A stretch of DNA of 64,000 nucleotides from the NCBI GenBank assembly GCA_964615935.1, contig CAZTTG010000005.1:45922-109921 (forward strand). Direction: 5' to 3'. A program made the translations under genes and the position numbers. Source of the stretch: CAZTTG01 sp964615935. Its GTDB lineage: Bacteria; Planctomycetota; UBA1135; GCA-002686595. This document shows positions 25,648-34,301 of the stretch, one piece after another. The notes under the pieces were generated by a model, which saw nothing but the letters and a program-made list of their open reading frames with translations, was not told where the DNA came from and searched no databases. How positions within the stretch are numbered: position 1 is the stretch's first letter; each line of letters opens with the position of its first letter.

Positions 25648-28167
25648 TCAGAACGGCTTGCCCGCCTCCTCCACCGTTCCGTACTGAACTCGCCGCGCGG
25701 TCTGCAGGATCAGCATGGCCGCCGGCTCCTCGCGCAGCTGCTTCGACCAGTCGGACTCGAGCAGGTCGACCGTGTCCGCCGGGCGCCCACCGAAGAGGTA
25801 GTTGGCCGCCAGGAGCAGCCTCGCGTCCTGGTCGATGGGGCGGTCCTGCAAGTAGCGCTCGAGCACGGCCAGCTGCCGGTCGAACTCCTTGGGATCGCTG
25901 TAGAACTCGCGCTTGTCGACGACCTGGTCCACCAGGGCGGGATCCAGCTCCAGGGCCTTCCGCAGGGCGAAGGCCCCGTAGTGGTAGTCGCCCGTGGCGA
26001 AGAGGGCGTCGGACAGGATCAGGTAGAGGACCCCCTCCTCCGGCGCGAAATCGATGGCCTTGGTGTAGAAGTGAACCGCGTCGGCGTAGCGGCCCTCCCG
26101 GAAGGCCCGGTCGCCCAGGTTGAGGAACTGGTCCTTGGCGTGCTCCTTGGTGCCGATGGAGTCGCCGGTCTTGAGCAGCGTCTCGAGCTCCGCCGCCAGG
26201 TTCGGGTTGGTGGCCTGGATGGTGCCCTGGGCGGGAGGCAGCTCCTCGACGTAGGGCTCCTCGTAGTACTCCTCCTCCTCGGGCTCCCGATCGACGTAGA
26301 TCACGATCGGGTCGGAGTCGCGGTACTCGTCGTCGTAGTAGGTGTGGTAGATGACGGTCGAGTAGTACCGGGGATAGGGATCGTAGTAGTAGTAGGGGGA
26401 CCAGTAGTGGTTCCACCACGGGTACCAGCCGCAGTAGTAGCGGCTCCACCAGAACCACGGGTTGCAGGACCAGCCCCAGCCGGGATACCAGCAGTTGTAC
26501 CAGCCGGGGTAGCCCCAGCCCCAACCCCCGCCCCAGCCACCGCCGTAGTACCAGGGATTGTAGTAGCACCAGTTCCAGCCCCAGCCCCAGCCGAAGCAGG
26601 AGCCCGTGCCGGCGGTGATGCCGATCCCCAGTCCGATCGAGGCCGTGCGCGCGGCCACGGTCCCGGCGATGCCGACCTCGGTCCCCAGCCCGGGCCGGTT
26701 CAGCGCCAGGTTGTCCATGCGCTTCTGGACCCTCTGGTAGTTCTGGACGCGCTCGTGTCGATCGGCCCTCTGCTGGCGCCCGGCGCGATCGTGCCGCGCC
26801 TCTCGGCGGGCCAGGGAGCGGGCGCGGTCCTTGTGGCGTGCGATCCGATCGGCTCGGGCGGCGCGCGTCGCCAGGGCGGCGTTGGACGAGCGCTTGGCGA
26901 GCGCGGCGTTCGCCTCACGCTTGGCCAGGGCGGCGTTGGCCTCCCGCCTGGCGCTCGAGGTCGACCGGGCGCTCGGCGTCGGGGTCGCGCTCGTGACCCG
27001 GGAGGCCGACGGGAAGCGGCTGCGCTTGGCTGCGCGCGTGGTCGAGGGGCCGCCGGTGACGGGGGTCAGGCGGGTGGGAGTGCTCGAGGGCTGGTGATAG
27101 CGATCGGCGATGGCCTGACGGGTCACCGACGGGGAGCGGTAGGTGATGCCCCTGGCGGCCGGGCGGGTCGAAGGCGTCGTCCGAGAGCTCGAGGACGTGC
27201 GGTAGCGCGCCGTGGAGGGGGCGGCCTGACCGCGGCCCACCTGGCGCGGGCGCGAGGAGGAGGAGGCCGGCGCGGGGAAGCGCACCCGGGGAGTGCGGGC
27301 GGGGATCCCGGAGGCCCCCGATCGAGCACTCCCGGGTGCCGCCGCAGGTTGTCCCCCGGTGTACGGCGTCGAGGGCGTGGTGGTCGGCGTGCGCGTCGGA
27401 GCGGAGCGCGTGCTGGGCGGGCTGTAGCCCTGGCTCGACCGCGAGGGGGTCGAGCTGGAGCGCGNNNNNNNNNNNNNNNNNNNNNNNNNNNNNNNNNNNN
27501 NNNNNNNNNNNNNNNNNNNNNNNNNNNNNNNNNNNNNNNNNNNNNNNNNNNNNNNNNNNNNNNNGCTGGGCGGGCTGTAGCCCTGGCTCGACCGCGAGGG
27601 GGTCGAGCTGGAGCGCGAGCTGGGCGGGCTGTAGCCCTGGCTCGACCGCGAGGGGGTCGAGCTGGAGCGCGTGCTGGGCGGGCTGTAGCCCTGGCTCGAC
27701 CGCGAGGGGGTCGAGCTGGAGCGTCCCTGGCTGCTGCTGGAGCGCGAGGGGGTCGAGCTGGACCGTCCCTGGCTGCTGCTGGAGCGCGAGGGGGTCGAGC
27801 TGGATCGTCCCTGGCTGCTGCTGGAGCGCGAGGAGCCGGAGCTGGATCCGCCGTAGCTGCCGCTGGAGCGGGAGGAGCCCCCGCTGGAGCGCCCGGCGCT
27901 GGAGCCGCTCGAACGCTGGCCCCCCCTCTGGGGGCTCGAGTAGGAGCTGCTGGTCGGGCGGCTGCTGCTGCGGGCCACCGACGAGCGGCTCGCCGTGGCG
28001 CGGGACGGCGAGGACGGCCGGGAGACCGTGGATCGCGATGGGGCCGAAGCGGAGCTCCGGGAGCCCGCGTTCCGGCCGGCGTTGCGCTGCGCCAGGCCGT
28101 CGGGACTCAGGACGAAAATGCAGGCCAGGGCCAGGGAGAGGCTGGCTGCGATCACTTTGGGGCGCAT
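25648..28167 (-). CDS. secreted Ser/Arg-repeat, Trp/Tyr/Gly-rich protein with C-terminal TPR-like domain (contains assembly gap)
   Basis: Read on the minus strand from the ATG at 28167, which has GAGGT upstream. Parts in order: signal peptide (to GLAQ); a long Ser/Arg/Pro/Gly region with a 14-residue repeat (SSSQGRSSSTPSRS) and then an 18-residue repeat (RSSSTPSRSSQGYSPPS), the latter broken by 100 N; a basic Arg/Ala region with NAALAKREA repeats (26830-26960); a striking stretch of about 90 residues that is mostly Trp, Tyr, Gly, Pro and Cys (about 26340-26610); an acidic YEEPY segment; and a C-terminal helical domain with TPR-like repeats (HFYTKAIDFAPEEGVLYLIL, AFALRKALELDPALV). The frame is the same on both sides of the gap. 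It is probably a surface or matrix protein; its function is unknown. Confidence 0.75.
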   Translation of the reverse strand: MRPKVIAASLSLALACIFVLSPDGLAQRNAGRNAGSRSSASAPSRSTVSRPSSPSRATASRSSVARSSSRPTSSSYSSPQRGGQRSSGSSAGRSSGGSSRSSGSYGGSSSGSSRSSSSQGRSSSTPSRSSSSQGRSSSTPSRSSSSQGRSSSTPSRSSQGYSPPSTRSSSTPSRSSQGYSPPSSRSSSTPSRSSQGYSPPSXXXXXXXXXXXXXXXXXXXXXXXXXXXXXXXXXXRSSSTPSRSSQGYSPPSTRSAPTRTPTTTPSTPYTGGQPAAAPGSARSGASGIPARTPRVRFPAPASSSSRPRQVGRGQAAPSTARYRTSSSSRTTPSTRPAARGITYRSPSVTRQAIADRYHQPSSTPTRLTPVTGGPSTTRAAKRSRFPSASRVTSATPTPSARSTSSARREANAALAKREANAALAKRSSNAALATRAARADRIARHKDRARSLARREARHDRAGRQQRADRHERVQNYQRVQKRMDNLALNRPGLGTEVGIAGTVAARTASIGLGIGITAGTGSCFGWGWGWNWCYYNPWYYGGGWGGGWGWGYPGWYNCWYPGWGWSCNPWFWWSRYYCGWYPWWNHYWSPYYYYDPYPRYYSTVIYHTYYDDEYRDSDPIVIYVDREPEEEEYYEEPYVEELPPAQGTIQATNPNLAAELETLLKTGDSIGTKEHAKDQFLNLGDRAFREGRYADAVHFYTKAIDFAPEEGVLYLILSDALFATGDYHYGAFALRKALELDPALVDQVVDKREFYSDPKEFDRQLAVLERYLQDRPIDQDARLLLAANYLFGGRPADTVDLLESDWSKQLREEPAAMLILQTARRVQYGTVEEAGKPF
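27410..27850 (-). repeat. 54-bp and 42-bp in-frame tandem repeats, array interrupted by N gap
   Basis: Near-identical 54-base units encode RSSSTPSRSSQGYSPPS plus Ser or Thr: one copy on the low-coordinate side of the gap and three on the other side. Next to them (about 27713-27850) are three 42-base units encoding SSSQGRSSSTPSRS. The gap inside the array suggests that the assembler could not resolve the copy number, so the real array is probably longer. Confidence 0.9.
27465..27564. other. assembly gap (100 N) within tandem repeats
   Basis: Exactly 100 N with the same 54-base repeat on both sides. The true length is unknown and should be about a multiple of 54 bases. Confidence 0.95.
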
Positions 28168-28361
28168 GGTTACCTCGCTCGGGTTGCTCGAGCCGTGGGA
28201 CGCGGGCTCAGCGCCATGGAAGCAAAAAGGATGCCGTTTCGGTACCCCCGGCGCGGGGGAGCGCGGGGGGGCGGACGGGGTCGCGGGAGGGCGGGCGTGT
28301 CCTCCCGGGAGGGGGAGGGTCCCCTCTGGGGGACACCCCACTCAGGGGCCCGCGCGGGGGC

Positions 28362-29516
28362 TCAATCCTCCTCCGGGGGATCCTCGGGGAGCTCCAGAGG
28401 CAGCACGAGCTGGGCTCGGCCCTCCTCCGGACGATCGGGGCTCAGCCGCAGGTAGGGACTGCCGGAGCCCGCGTCCGGGGGGCGATGCCGCACCAGCGCG
28501 GACACGAGCTCGGGATGGACCGCACGGTACCCTTTCACGGCCCGGCACAGGGCCGGTCGATCCGGATGGACCTCCCAGCCAGGGGGGGGCTCCTCCGGGC
28601 GGGTGCTCATCCGCAGGAGGGCGTGGGTGGGCTCGCCGGCGGCCGACAGCTCCAGGACCAGGGCCCTGGAGAGGGCCAGCCCGCGGGGGGCCAGCTCGCG
28701 GGCCACCTCCTCTCGCCTCGTCGCGGCCTCCGCCAGGGCGTCCCGCCAGTTCCGGGCCTTCAGCGCCAGGCGGCGCTGGACCACCGGGGGCAGGTCGAGG
28801 TGCAGCACCTGGTCCCGCGCCGCGTCGACGCCGCGCCGGCCCGCCCGCCGATCGGGCGGGAGGAAGAAGCTGTCCAGGAGCCGCACCCGGGTGTCGATCC
28901 GCCCGACCCGCTCCCTCCAGATCAGCTCCCCGCGGTAGCGCAGGCTCAGGGAAGCGGGCCACCACCGTCCCCGCTGCTCCCTCCAGGTGAGCTCGTCCAG
29001 GCTCTCGACGAGCTCGCCCTCGGCGTCGAGGGAATCGACGCGGACCGGCCGCCCCGACCCGTCCATCCGCGCCACCAGGGACCCGAGCTCGCCCAGGTCC
29101 GCCCGCCGCTCGGGGCCCGCGCCGGTCCACTCGAGGGTCTCGGGGAAGAGCCAGACCGCCCTGCGCAGCTCCATCTGTCTCAGGACGGCCAGGCGCTCGC
29201 CGCCCTCGTACTCGACCGAGCGGGCGCTGGACTCGTCCACCCCGAAGGTCCGGTCCTCGCTGCGGTAGCGGAGCCGGCGCCGGCCCGGCTCCCCCGTGAG
29301 GCCGAAGCACCAGCGCGCGCGGTCGGGGAGGACGTAGGTCGCCTCGAGGACGTGCTCCAGCTCCTCGGCGCCGGGGAACTCGAGGAGCGAGACGCTCTGG
29401 AAGCCCTCGGGCCGGCGGCTCTGGACGTCGGCGACCCGGCCGGGGTCCGGGGACACGAGGGCGGCGGTCAGGAGGCCGCCGAGGAGCGCGAGGAAGGGGT
29501 GGCTCGCGGGGCTCAT
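28362..29516 (-). CDS. exported protein of unknown function
   Basis: 384 residues from the ATG at 29516, where a signal-type hydrophobic run (FLALLGGLLTAALVS) begins; a longer start is only fed by the inverted repeat at 29623-29685. The mature protein alternates charged beta strands (RLRYRSEDRTFGVDESSARSVEYEGGERL, WWPASLSLRYRGELIWRERVGRIDTRV) with a helical region rich in Arg/Glu (about 255-310). The middle resembles exported proteins that measure or bind lipoprotein-like ligands, but I do not recognise a family. It is downstream of the HEAT lipoprotein on the same strand, separated by a large hairpin. Alternative: a DUF3108- or LolA-like beta barrel. Confidence 0.6.
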   Translation of the reverse strand: MSPASHPFLALLGGLLTAALVSPDPGRVADVQSRRPEGFQSVSLLEFPGAEELEHVLEATYVLPDRARWCFGLTGEPGRRRLRYRSEDRTFGVDESSARSVEYEGGERLAVLRQMELRRAVWLFPETLEWTGAGPERRADLGELGSLVARMDGSGRPVRVDSLDAEGELVESLDELTWREQRGRWWPASLSLRYRGELIWRERVGRIDTRVRLLDSFFLPPDRRAGRRGVDAARDQVLHLDLPPVVQRRLALKARNWRDALAEAATRREEVARELAPRGLALSRALVLELSAAGEPTHALLRMSTRPEEPPPGWEVHPDRPALCRAVKGYRAVHPELVSALVRHRPPDAGSGSPYLRLSPDRPEEGRAQLVLPLELPEDPPEED

Positions 29517-29622
29517 GAGGGGTTCGCCGCAGCCCCGGAGCCGGGAGGGCTCGGCAGCCGCAGAGAGCCCCATCCTAACCCGCGCCCGGGTGGATGGCGG
29601 CTCGAGCTCGGCCTTCCGGGCC

Positions 29623-29685
29623 AGGAGCCCGTTGAACAACTCATTCGGCGCCCTGGCATCCGAAGCAGTTCTTCAACGGACTCCT
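29623..29685. repeat. imperfect 26-bp inverted repeat (hairpin or mobile-element remnant)
   Basis: Left arm 29623-29648 and right arm 29660-29685, about 22 of 26 positions pairing, 11-base spacer. The arms include GTTGAA...AACT...TTCGG and are visibly less GC-rich than the surroundings. The right arm contains the stop codon of the HEAT gene. It could be a terminator for that gene (no T-run) or a short MITE-like element. Confidence 0.6.
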
Positions 29686-30604
29686 AGGGCATGTTGCCGG
29701 CCCACTCGACCCAGTCCCCGACCTCGTCGCCCAGGTCCGCCTGCCGGAGCCGGATCAGGGCCCGGTGGACGCTCCGGCGCGTCTGGGGATCGACGCGCTC
29801 CCAGGCCCGCACCAGGGCGCGGGCGCAGCGGCCCTTCTGACTCGCATCCGCCCGGCCGATCAGGGCCAGGGAGCGGGCCCCGGCGGCAGCCACCAGGCGC
29901 GTTCGATCGTAGAGGAGGTCTCCCAGCGCCTCGGTCGACCCGGGATCCGCCAGGATGCCCAGGACCAGGGCGCTCTGGACCCGGACGTTGGGCTCGGGAT
30001 CGACCAGGGCCATGCGCGCGGCCTCCCCCGCGACCGGATCCCGCGCGCCGGCCTCGACGATGGTCCGCATGGCCCAGGCGGCGTTGCTGCGCAGGAAGGA
30101 ATCCGGGTGGGTGCGCACCAGCCGGGCGACGCTCTCGAGGGGCGTGTCGGGCATCCCCAGGACGGCCAGGCCCAGGAGCGCGTTGCTCACAACCTCGTCG
30201 GACGGGTCGTGCAGGGCCCCCAGGAGGGGCCCCTGGGCCTCGGGCTTGAAGGTGAAGCCCAGGCCCGCCGCGGCGCGCCGGCGGTTGAGGGGCGGGCCGC
30301 CCTCGAGCTCGACGATCAGCTCGCCGATGCGCGGGGCGCACTCGCGCGCGAGGTTGAGCTGGAGGCCGCGACACTGGGCCCTCTGCTCCTCGGTGCTGGC
30401 TATCAGGGTCAGCTCGCACCACATCTCGACCTGGGTGTCGACCCGCGCCAGGAAGGCCCCGATGGAGAGGCTCGCGGGCTCGGGGACGACGGGCAGGGAA
30501 TGGACTCCGCGCGTCTCCGAGGCGTCGGGTGCGGCGGGGCTCGAGGCGCAGCCGGCCAGCAGGGCGAGGCCGAGGGCGACCCAGACGTCGCGATGGTCTA
30601 TCAT
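29684..30604 (-). CDS. HEAT-repeat lipoprotein
   Basis: 306 residues from the ATG at 30604. Lipoprotein signal with lipobox LAGC (VALGLALLAGCASS). The C-terminal two thirds are HEAT/ARM-type helical pairs: GPLLGALHDPSDEVVSNALLGLAVLG, PDSFLRSNAAWAMRTIVEAG, DPEPNVRVQSALVLGILADPGSTEALGDLLYDRTRLVAAAGARSLALIG, SVHRALIRLR. The N-terminal part (about 45-115) is helical with Cys residues in EMWCEL and RAQCRGL that could form a disulfide. HEAT proteins usually bind another protein; the partner is unknown. The gene ends inside a long inverted repeat. It is divergent from the leucine-dehydrogenase-type gene. Confidence 0.75.
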   Translation of the reverse strand: MIDHRDVWVALGLALLAGCASSPAAPDASETRGVHSLPVVPEPASLSIGAFLARVDTQVEMWCELTLIASTEEQRAQCRGLQLNLARECAPRIGELIVELEGGPPLNRRRAAAGLGFTFKPEAQGPLLGALHDPSDEVVSNALLGLAVLGMPDTPLESVARLVRTHPDSFLRSNAAWAMRTIVEAGARDPVAGEAARMALVDPEPNVRVQSALVLGILADPGSTEALGDLLYDRTRLVAAAGARSLALIGRADASQKGRCARALVRAWERVDPQTRRSVHRALIRLRQADLGDEVGDWVEWAGNMP

Positions 30605-30855
30605 GACGGTTTCCCAGACGGGGTTCCGATCGGGCGGCGGGGGGGAGGCAGGAGCGCCGAGCCTAGCGTCCGGCGGGTTCCGGCGGGAGTGGCCCCGCGC
30701 CTCGCGGACGCGATCGGCCACCCCCCGGGCCTCCATGGACGCCCCAGGCCGCCCGACCTTCCCGCCCGATGCGGGGGACGGCCGCTTCCGGGGTTGACTC
30801 GCGCCCGCGTTCGGGCGATGAACACTCCCTGCCGGTGGGAGGGAGGCCGGTTTCC

Positions 30856-31995
30856 ATGGCAGTTCAGGTGCTCGACACCATGGCCCGAGGGGGCTTCGAA
30901 CAGGTTCTGGCGGTGCACGACCGCCTGTCCGGGCTGCGCGCCTTCCTGGCGATCCACGACACGACCCTCGGCCCGGCCTTCGGCGGTATCCGGCGCTGGG
31001 CCTACCGGGACGAGGAGGGGGCCCTGCGGGACTGCCTGCGGCTCTCCCGGGCCATGACCCAGAAGTGCGCCCTCATCGGCCTGCCCGGGGGGGGCGGGAA
31101 GATGGTGGTCCTGGATCGCCCCGACCTCGACCTCCAGGCCGCCTACCGCCACATCGGAGGGGTGGTCGAGGGGCTGGGGGGACGCTGGTACACCGGCCCG
31201 GACGTCGGGACCGGGCCGGACGAGCTCGGGTGGCTGGCCGAGACCACGGGCTTCGTGACCCGGCCCGGGCCGGAGGGACCGGGCGAGCTGGGGGAGGCCA
31301 CCGCCCGCGGGGTGGTGGCGGGGATGGGCGCGGCCCTGCGCGCCCTCGACGGTGCCGAGGACTGGGAGCGGCGCACGGTCGTGATCCAGGGGCTCGGCGA
31401 CGTGGGGGAGCGCGTCTGCCGGCAGCTCCTCGAGCTGGGCGTGGGGGTGCGGGCGGCGGAGATCGAGCCGGATCGAGCGGATCGGATGTCGGCTGAGCTG
31501 GGGATCGAGATGATCCCACCCAGCCGCGAGTACGATCCCCCCTGCGACATCTTCGCGCCCTGCGCCCTGGGCGGGATCCTGCACGATCTGACCCTGCCCC
31601 GCCTGGGCTGTCGAATCGTCGCCGGGGCCGCCAACAACCTGCTGGCCCGCCCCGAGCACGGAGACCGGCTGCACGAGCGCGGGATCCTCTACGTCCCCGA
31701 CATCGCCATCAACTCCGGCGCCCTGATCCGCGGCGCGACCTTCCACCTGACCGACGAGCGGCCGCCGATGCCCGAGATCGAGGCCCGCGTGGGGACCGCG
31801 GTGGGGGAGATCCTGGATCGAGCCCTGGCGGAGGGCCTGCCGCCCGCCCGGGTGGCCCTGCGCATGGCCGACGAGCGCATCCAGGAGGCCCGCGAGAACG
31901 CCTTCGGCGGGGCCGCTTTCCGGCCGTCGAAGGACGCCTCGGGGTCCGAGGACCCGGATGCCGGCGAGGACGAGAACCCGGGCCGGAGAGATTGA
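30856..31995 (+). CDS. Glu/Leu/Phe/Val dehydrogenase (leucine dehydrogenase-type)
   Basis: 379 residues; the chosen ATG is preceded by GGGAGG. The dehydrogenase signature is MTQKCALIGLPGGGGKMVV (residues 67-85): Lys70 binds the substrate carboxylate and Lys82 is the catalytic lysine. GGIRRW, YTGPDVGTGPDELGWLAETT and the NAD Rossmann loop VVIQGLGDVGERV (about 177-190) follow, then AGAANNLLA and LYVPDIAINSGALI. This is the Leu/Phe/Val branch (about 360 residues) rather than the larger glutamate dehydrogenases. It converts a branched amino acid to its 2-oxo acid with NAD, in the cytoplasm. The exact substrate is not certain. An acidic C-terminal tail of about 25 residues is unusual. Confidence 0.85.
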   Translation: MAVQVLDTMARGGFEQVLAVHDRLSGLRAFLAIHDTTLGPAFGGIRRWAYRDEEGALRDCLRLSRAMTQKCALIGLPGGGGKMVVLDRPDLDLQAAYRHIGGVVEGLGGRWYTGPDVGTGPDELGWLAETTGFVTRPGPEGPGELGEATARGVVAGMGAALRALDGAEDWERRTVVIQGLGDVGERVCRQLLELGVGVRAAEIEPDRADRMSAELGIEMIPPSREYDPPCDIFAPCALGGILHDLTLPRLGCRIVAGAANNLLARPEHGDRLHERGILYVPDIAINSGALIRGATFHLTDERPPMPEIEARVGTAVGEILDRALAEGLPPARVALRMADERIQEARENAFGGAAFRPSKDASGSEDPDAGEDENPGRRD

Positions 31996-31999
31996 GCCC

Positions 32000-33019
32000 A
32001 TGAACCTCAGCCTGCGAGCCCTCCTCCTGCTCGCCGCGGTCGCGCCCCTGGCGATCGCGGCCACCACCGCCGAGCGGGACGACGAGAAGATCGACGCCCG
32101 GGCCCTGCGCGTCGACCGCGGCGAGGGCCGGCTCCCCATCTTCATCGCCCCCGACGAGGAGCTGGTCTTCGTCTGCAAGATCCACCTCGGCGTGGTGGGC
32201 TCGCCCACCGTGGGGCGCCTGACGATCACCTCGAAGACCGAGCCCTACAACTCCGGGGTCCTGATCGGCGGGGGGATCGATCCGGAGCGCCGGACCGGCA
32301 TCATCGACGCCCGGATCCGGGGGGGCTACCTGGGCTATCGGGTGAGGGAGCAGATCACCACCACCCACCTGCCGCAGGCGTGGCCGGCGCTGATCTTCCG
32401 CTCGACGCAGACCGGCTCGGAGAACCGCAAGCACGAGCTGATGCTGGGGACGCGCGACGGAAAGGACGCCGCGCAGCATCGCGCCGACCGGCACTGCAAG
32501 AGCTGCGAGCGGCTGGGCCACTTCGTCGAGGGCATCTGGCCCTGGCAGGAGCCCCACCACTGCCGCAAGTGCAAGCGCGCGGAGCACCGCGTCTGGCGGG
32601 ATCCCAAGACGCGGGAGGTCCCCGAGGGGACCCTCGACATGCTGAGCGCGGTCCTGCTGGCGCGCTCCATGGTCAGCGAGAACCGCCTGGCGGCCCGCTT
32701 CGAGATGCTGGACGAGCTCAAGCTCTGGGACGTCCGGCTGTCGCGGGGCACGCACAAGCGCCTCGACCTGCCCGCGGGCGAGTTCGACGCCGTGGAGGTC
32801 GAGCTGGCGACCCGCGTGCCGAAGGGCGAGGACCGCGAGGAGGACGAGTTCTCGGGCCTCTTCGGGATCCACGGCACGATCGAGATCTGGGTCCACCAGG
32901 GGACCGGCGTGCCGCTCTTGATCTACGGCGAGATCCCCGCCGGACCCCTGAACATCGCCGTCTCGATCGAGCTGGAGTCCTATCGCGGCACGCCGCCGGC
33001 CTTCGAGCCGCGTCGGTAG
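32000..33019 (+). CDS. DUF3108-like exported protein with inserted zinc-ribbon-like motif
   Basis: 339 residues; signal peptide ends at AIAA. The body (EELVFVCKIHLGVVGSPTVGRL..., RSTQTGSENRKHELMLG..., VPEGTLDMLSAVLLARS..., KLWDVRLSRGTHKRLDLPAG..., IEIWVHQGTGVPLLIYGEIPAGPLNI) has the order of strands and the LDMLS motif of DUF3108, a periplasmic beta-barrel family of unknown function. In the middle is an insertion with HCKSCERLGH and HHCRKCKRAEH, four Cys and neighbouring His residues that look like a zinc ribbon. I have not seen this in other members. The start is four bases after the stop of the dehydrogenase gene, so the two may be cotranscribed. Confidence 0.7.
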   Translation: MNLSLRALLLLAAVAPLAIAATTAERDDEKIDARALRVDRGEGRLPIFIAPDEELVFVCKIHLGVVGSPTVGRLTITSKTEPYNSGVLIGGGIDPERRTGIIDARIRGGYLGYRVREQITTTHLPQAWPALIFRSTQTGSENRKHELMLGTRDGKDAAQHRADRHCKSCERLGHFVEGIWPWQEPHHCRKCKRAEHRVWRDPKTREVPEGTLDMLSAVLLARSMVSENRLAARFEMLDELKLWDVRLSRGTHKRLDLPAGEFDAVEVELATRVPKGEDREEDEFSGLFGIHGTIEIWVHQGTGVPLLIYGEIPAGPLNIAVSIELESYRGTPPAFEPRR

Positions 33020-33032
33020 GCGGACCGCCGGG

Positions 33033-34133
33033 CTACTCGAACTCCCCCGTCACGGGCACCGCCTCGGCGCGCACCGGGATCCGCACCACCTCGGCCTCGG
33101 CCTCCGTCTCGCCCAGCCGGAACCTCGTTCCCTCGGCCTGATGGCGGCGCTTGACGTAGCCCAGGGCCATGCCCGTGTCGAGGGCGAAGGAGTACGACCA
33201 GGAGGTGACGACCCCCAGGTCGCGCCACTCGGCGCCCTGCTCGCGGCGCAGGCGCGTGCCCGCCGGAACGGGATCGTCGTGATCGATCCGAAGCCCCACC
33301 AGGCGCTTGTTGAGCCCCCCGTAGGTCTCGATCTTGGCCACCACCTCCTGGCCCACGTAGCAGCCCTTGTCCAGGCTGAAGGCCGACTCGAGGCGGGCCT
33401 CCTGGGGGTAGATCGTGTCGTCCACGTCCACGCCGGCCTCGGCCGCTCCGGCCTCGACGCGCAGGATGTCCCAGACGACCCGGCCGGCGGGGCGCGCGCC
33501 GGCCTCGCGCAGGGCCGCCCACAGCTCCGCCGCCGCCGCCGGCCCCGCGTCCACGCGCAGGCCCGGAGAGCCCGCGACCGGGAGGCTCGCGACCCCCACC
33601 GGGCGGCCCGCGAAGTCGGCGGTCACCGCGGCGCCCCCCTCGGCCGCCTCGATCCCCGGGAGGACCCGGACGAGGGTCTCGAGCCGCGCGGGCCCCGCGA
33701 GGGCCATCGGTGCCCAGCCCTCGCTCGCGTCCGCGATCTCCACCGCCTCGGCGAAGTGGTAGCGCTCGAGGGCCTCGATCAGGGCCTCCTGGCGGCCCGG
33801 ACCGCACGAGAGCAGGACGCGCTCCGGCTCCACGTCGAGGTCGAGGTCGAAGAGCACCTTGCCCTTGCTCGTGAGGAGCAGGCTGCGGCCGCCCTGACCC
33901 GGCCGGAGCGCGCGGACCTCGCTGGAGAGGATCCGGTGGAGGAAGTCCGCCCGGTCCCCGCCCGAGACCGCCACCCGTCCGAGCTCGGTGCGGTCGAACA
34001 GCACCGCCCCCCCGAGGGCGGCGGCGTACTCGCCCGGCACGTCCCCGTAGGTCAGGAGGAGCTCGGAGCTGGTGCCCGGCGCGAAGCGGGCTCCGGCGCC
34101 GGCGTGCAGGGAGTGCAGGGGCGATTCCTTCAT
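33033..34133 (-). CDS. ygfZ: YgfZ/GcvT-like folate-binding protein
   Basis: 366 residues. It belongs to the CAF17/YgfZ family because of KGCYVGQEVVAKIETYGGLNKRLVG (about 270-295), whose KGCYxGQE motif is the diagnostic loop. The N-terminal part carries the GcvT fold (VLFDRTELGRVAVSGGDRADFLHRILSS...LLTSKGKVLFDLDLDV). The C-terminal part (LGYVKRRHQAEGTRF) is also a GcvT module. YgfZ binds tetrahydrofolate and helps repair or assemble iron-sulfur proteins such as MiaB in the cytoplasm. The gene is divergent from the sigma factor operon and stands alone; the radical SAM proteins at the end of the window are possible clients, which is inference. Confidence 0.88.
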   Translation of the reverse strand: MKESPLHSLHAGAGARFAPGTSSELLLTYGDVPGEYAAALGGAVLFDRTELGRVAVSGGDRADFLHRILSSEVRALRPGQGGRSLLLTSKGKVLFDLDLDVEPERVLLSCGPGRQEALIEALERYHFAEAVEIADASEGWAPMALAGPARLETLVRVLPGIEAAEGGAAVTADFAGRPVGVASLPVAGSPGLRVDAGPAAAAELWAALREAGARPAGRVVWDILRVEAGAAEAGVDVDDTIYPQEARLESAFSLDKGCYVGQEVVAKIETYGGLNKRLVGLRIDHDDPVPAGTRLRREQGAEWRDLGVVTSWSYSFALDTGMALGYVKRRHQAEGTRFRLGETEAEAEVVRIPVRAEAVPVTGEFE

Positions 34134-34154
34134 GGGGGTGCGGGGGCGGCGGGT

Positions 34155-34182
34155 TTGTGGGGACGGCCCGACAGCATAGACT
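34155..34182 (+). promoter_or_regulatory. possible promoter of the ECF sigma operon
   Basis: TTGTGG at 34155-34160, 16-base spacer, TAGACT at 34177-34182. The start codon is 120 bases downstream. Confidence 0.35.
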
Positions 34183-34301
34183 GGGATCGCCGGGGCGGCG
34201 GCAGCGGCCGGGACCCGATTTCCGGCCCATCGCCTTTCACGGTGCGCGTCCGGGGGGGTCCCCTTCCCGGACCCTTGCACCCACCGAGCCATCGGGGACC
34301 C

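Noticed and set aside
27410..27850. CRISPR array
   Set aside because: Repeats are directly adjacent, in coding frame and without spacers, so it is a protein-coding tandem repeat.
25981..28455. Very long plus-strand frame with ARAGRAVALARPRGG repeats
   Set aside because: It is antisense to the WYG-rich gene and arises from the GC-rich repeats; no start site or known motif.
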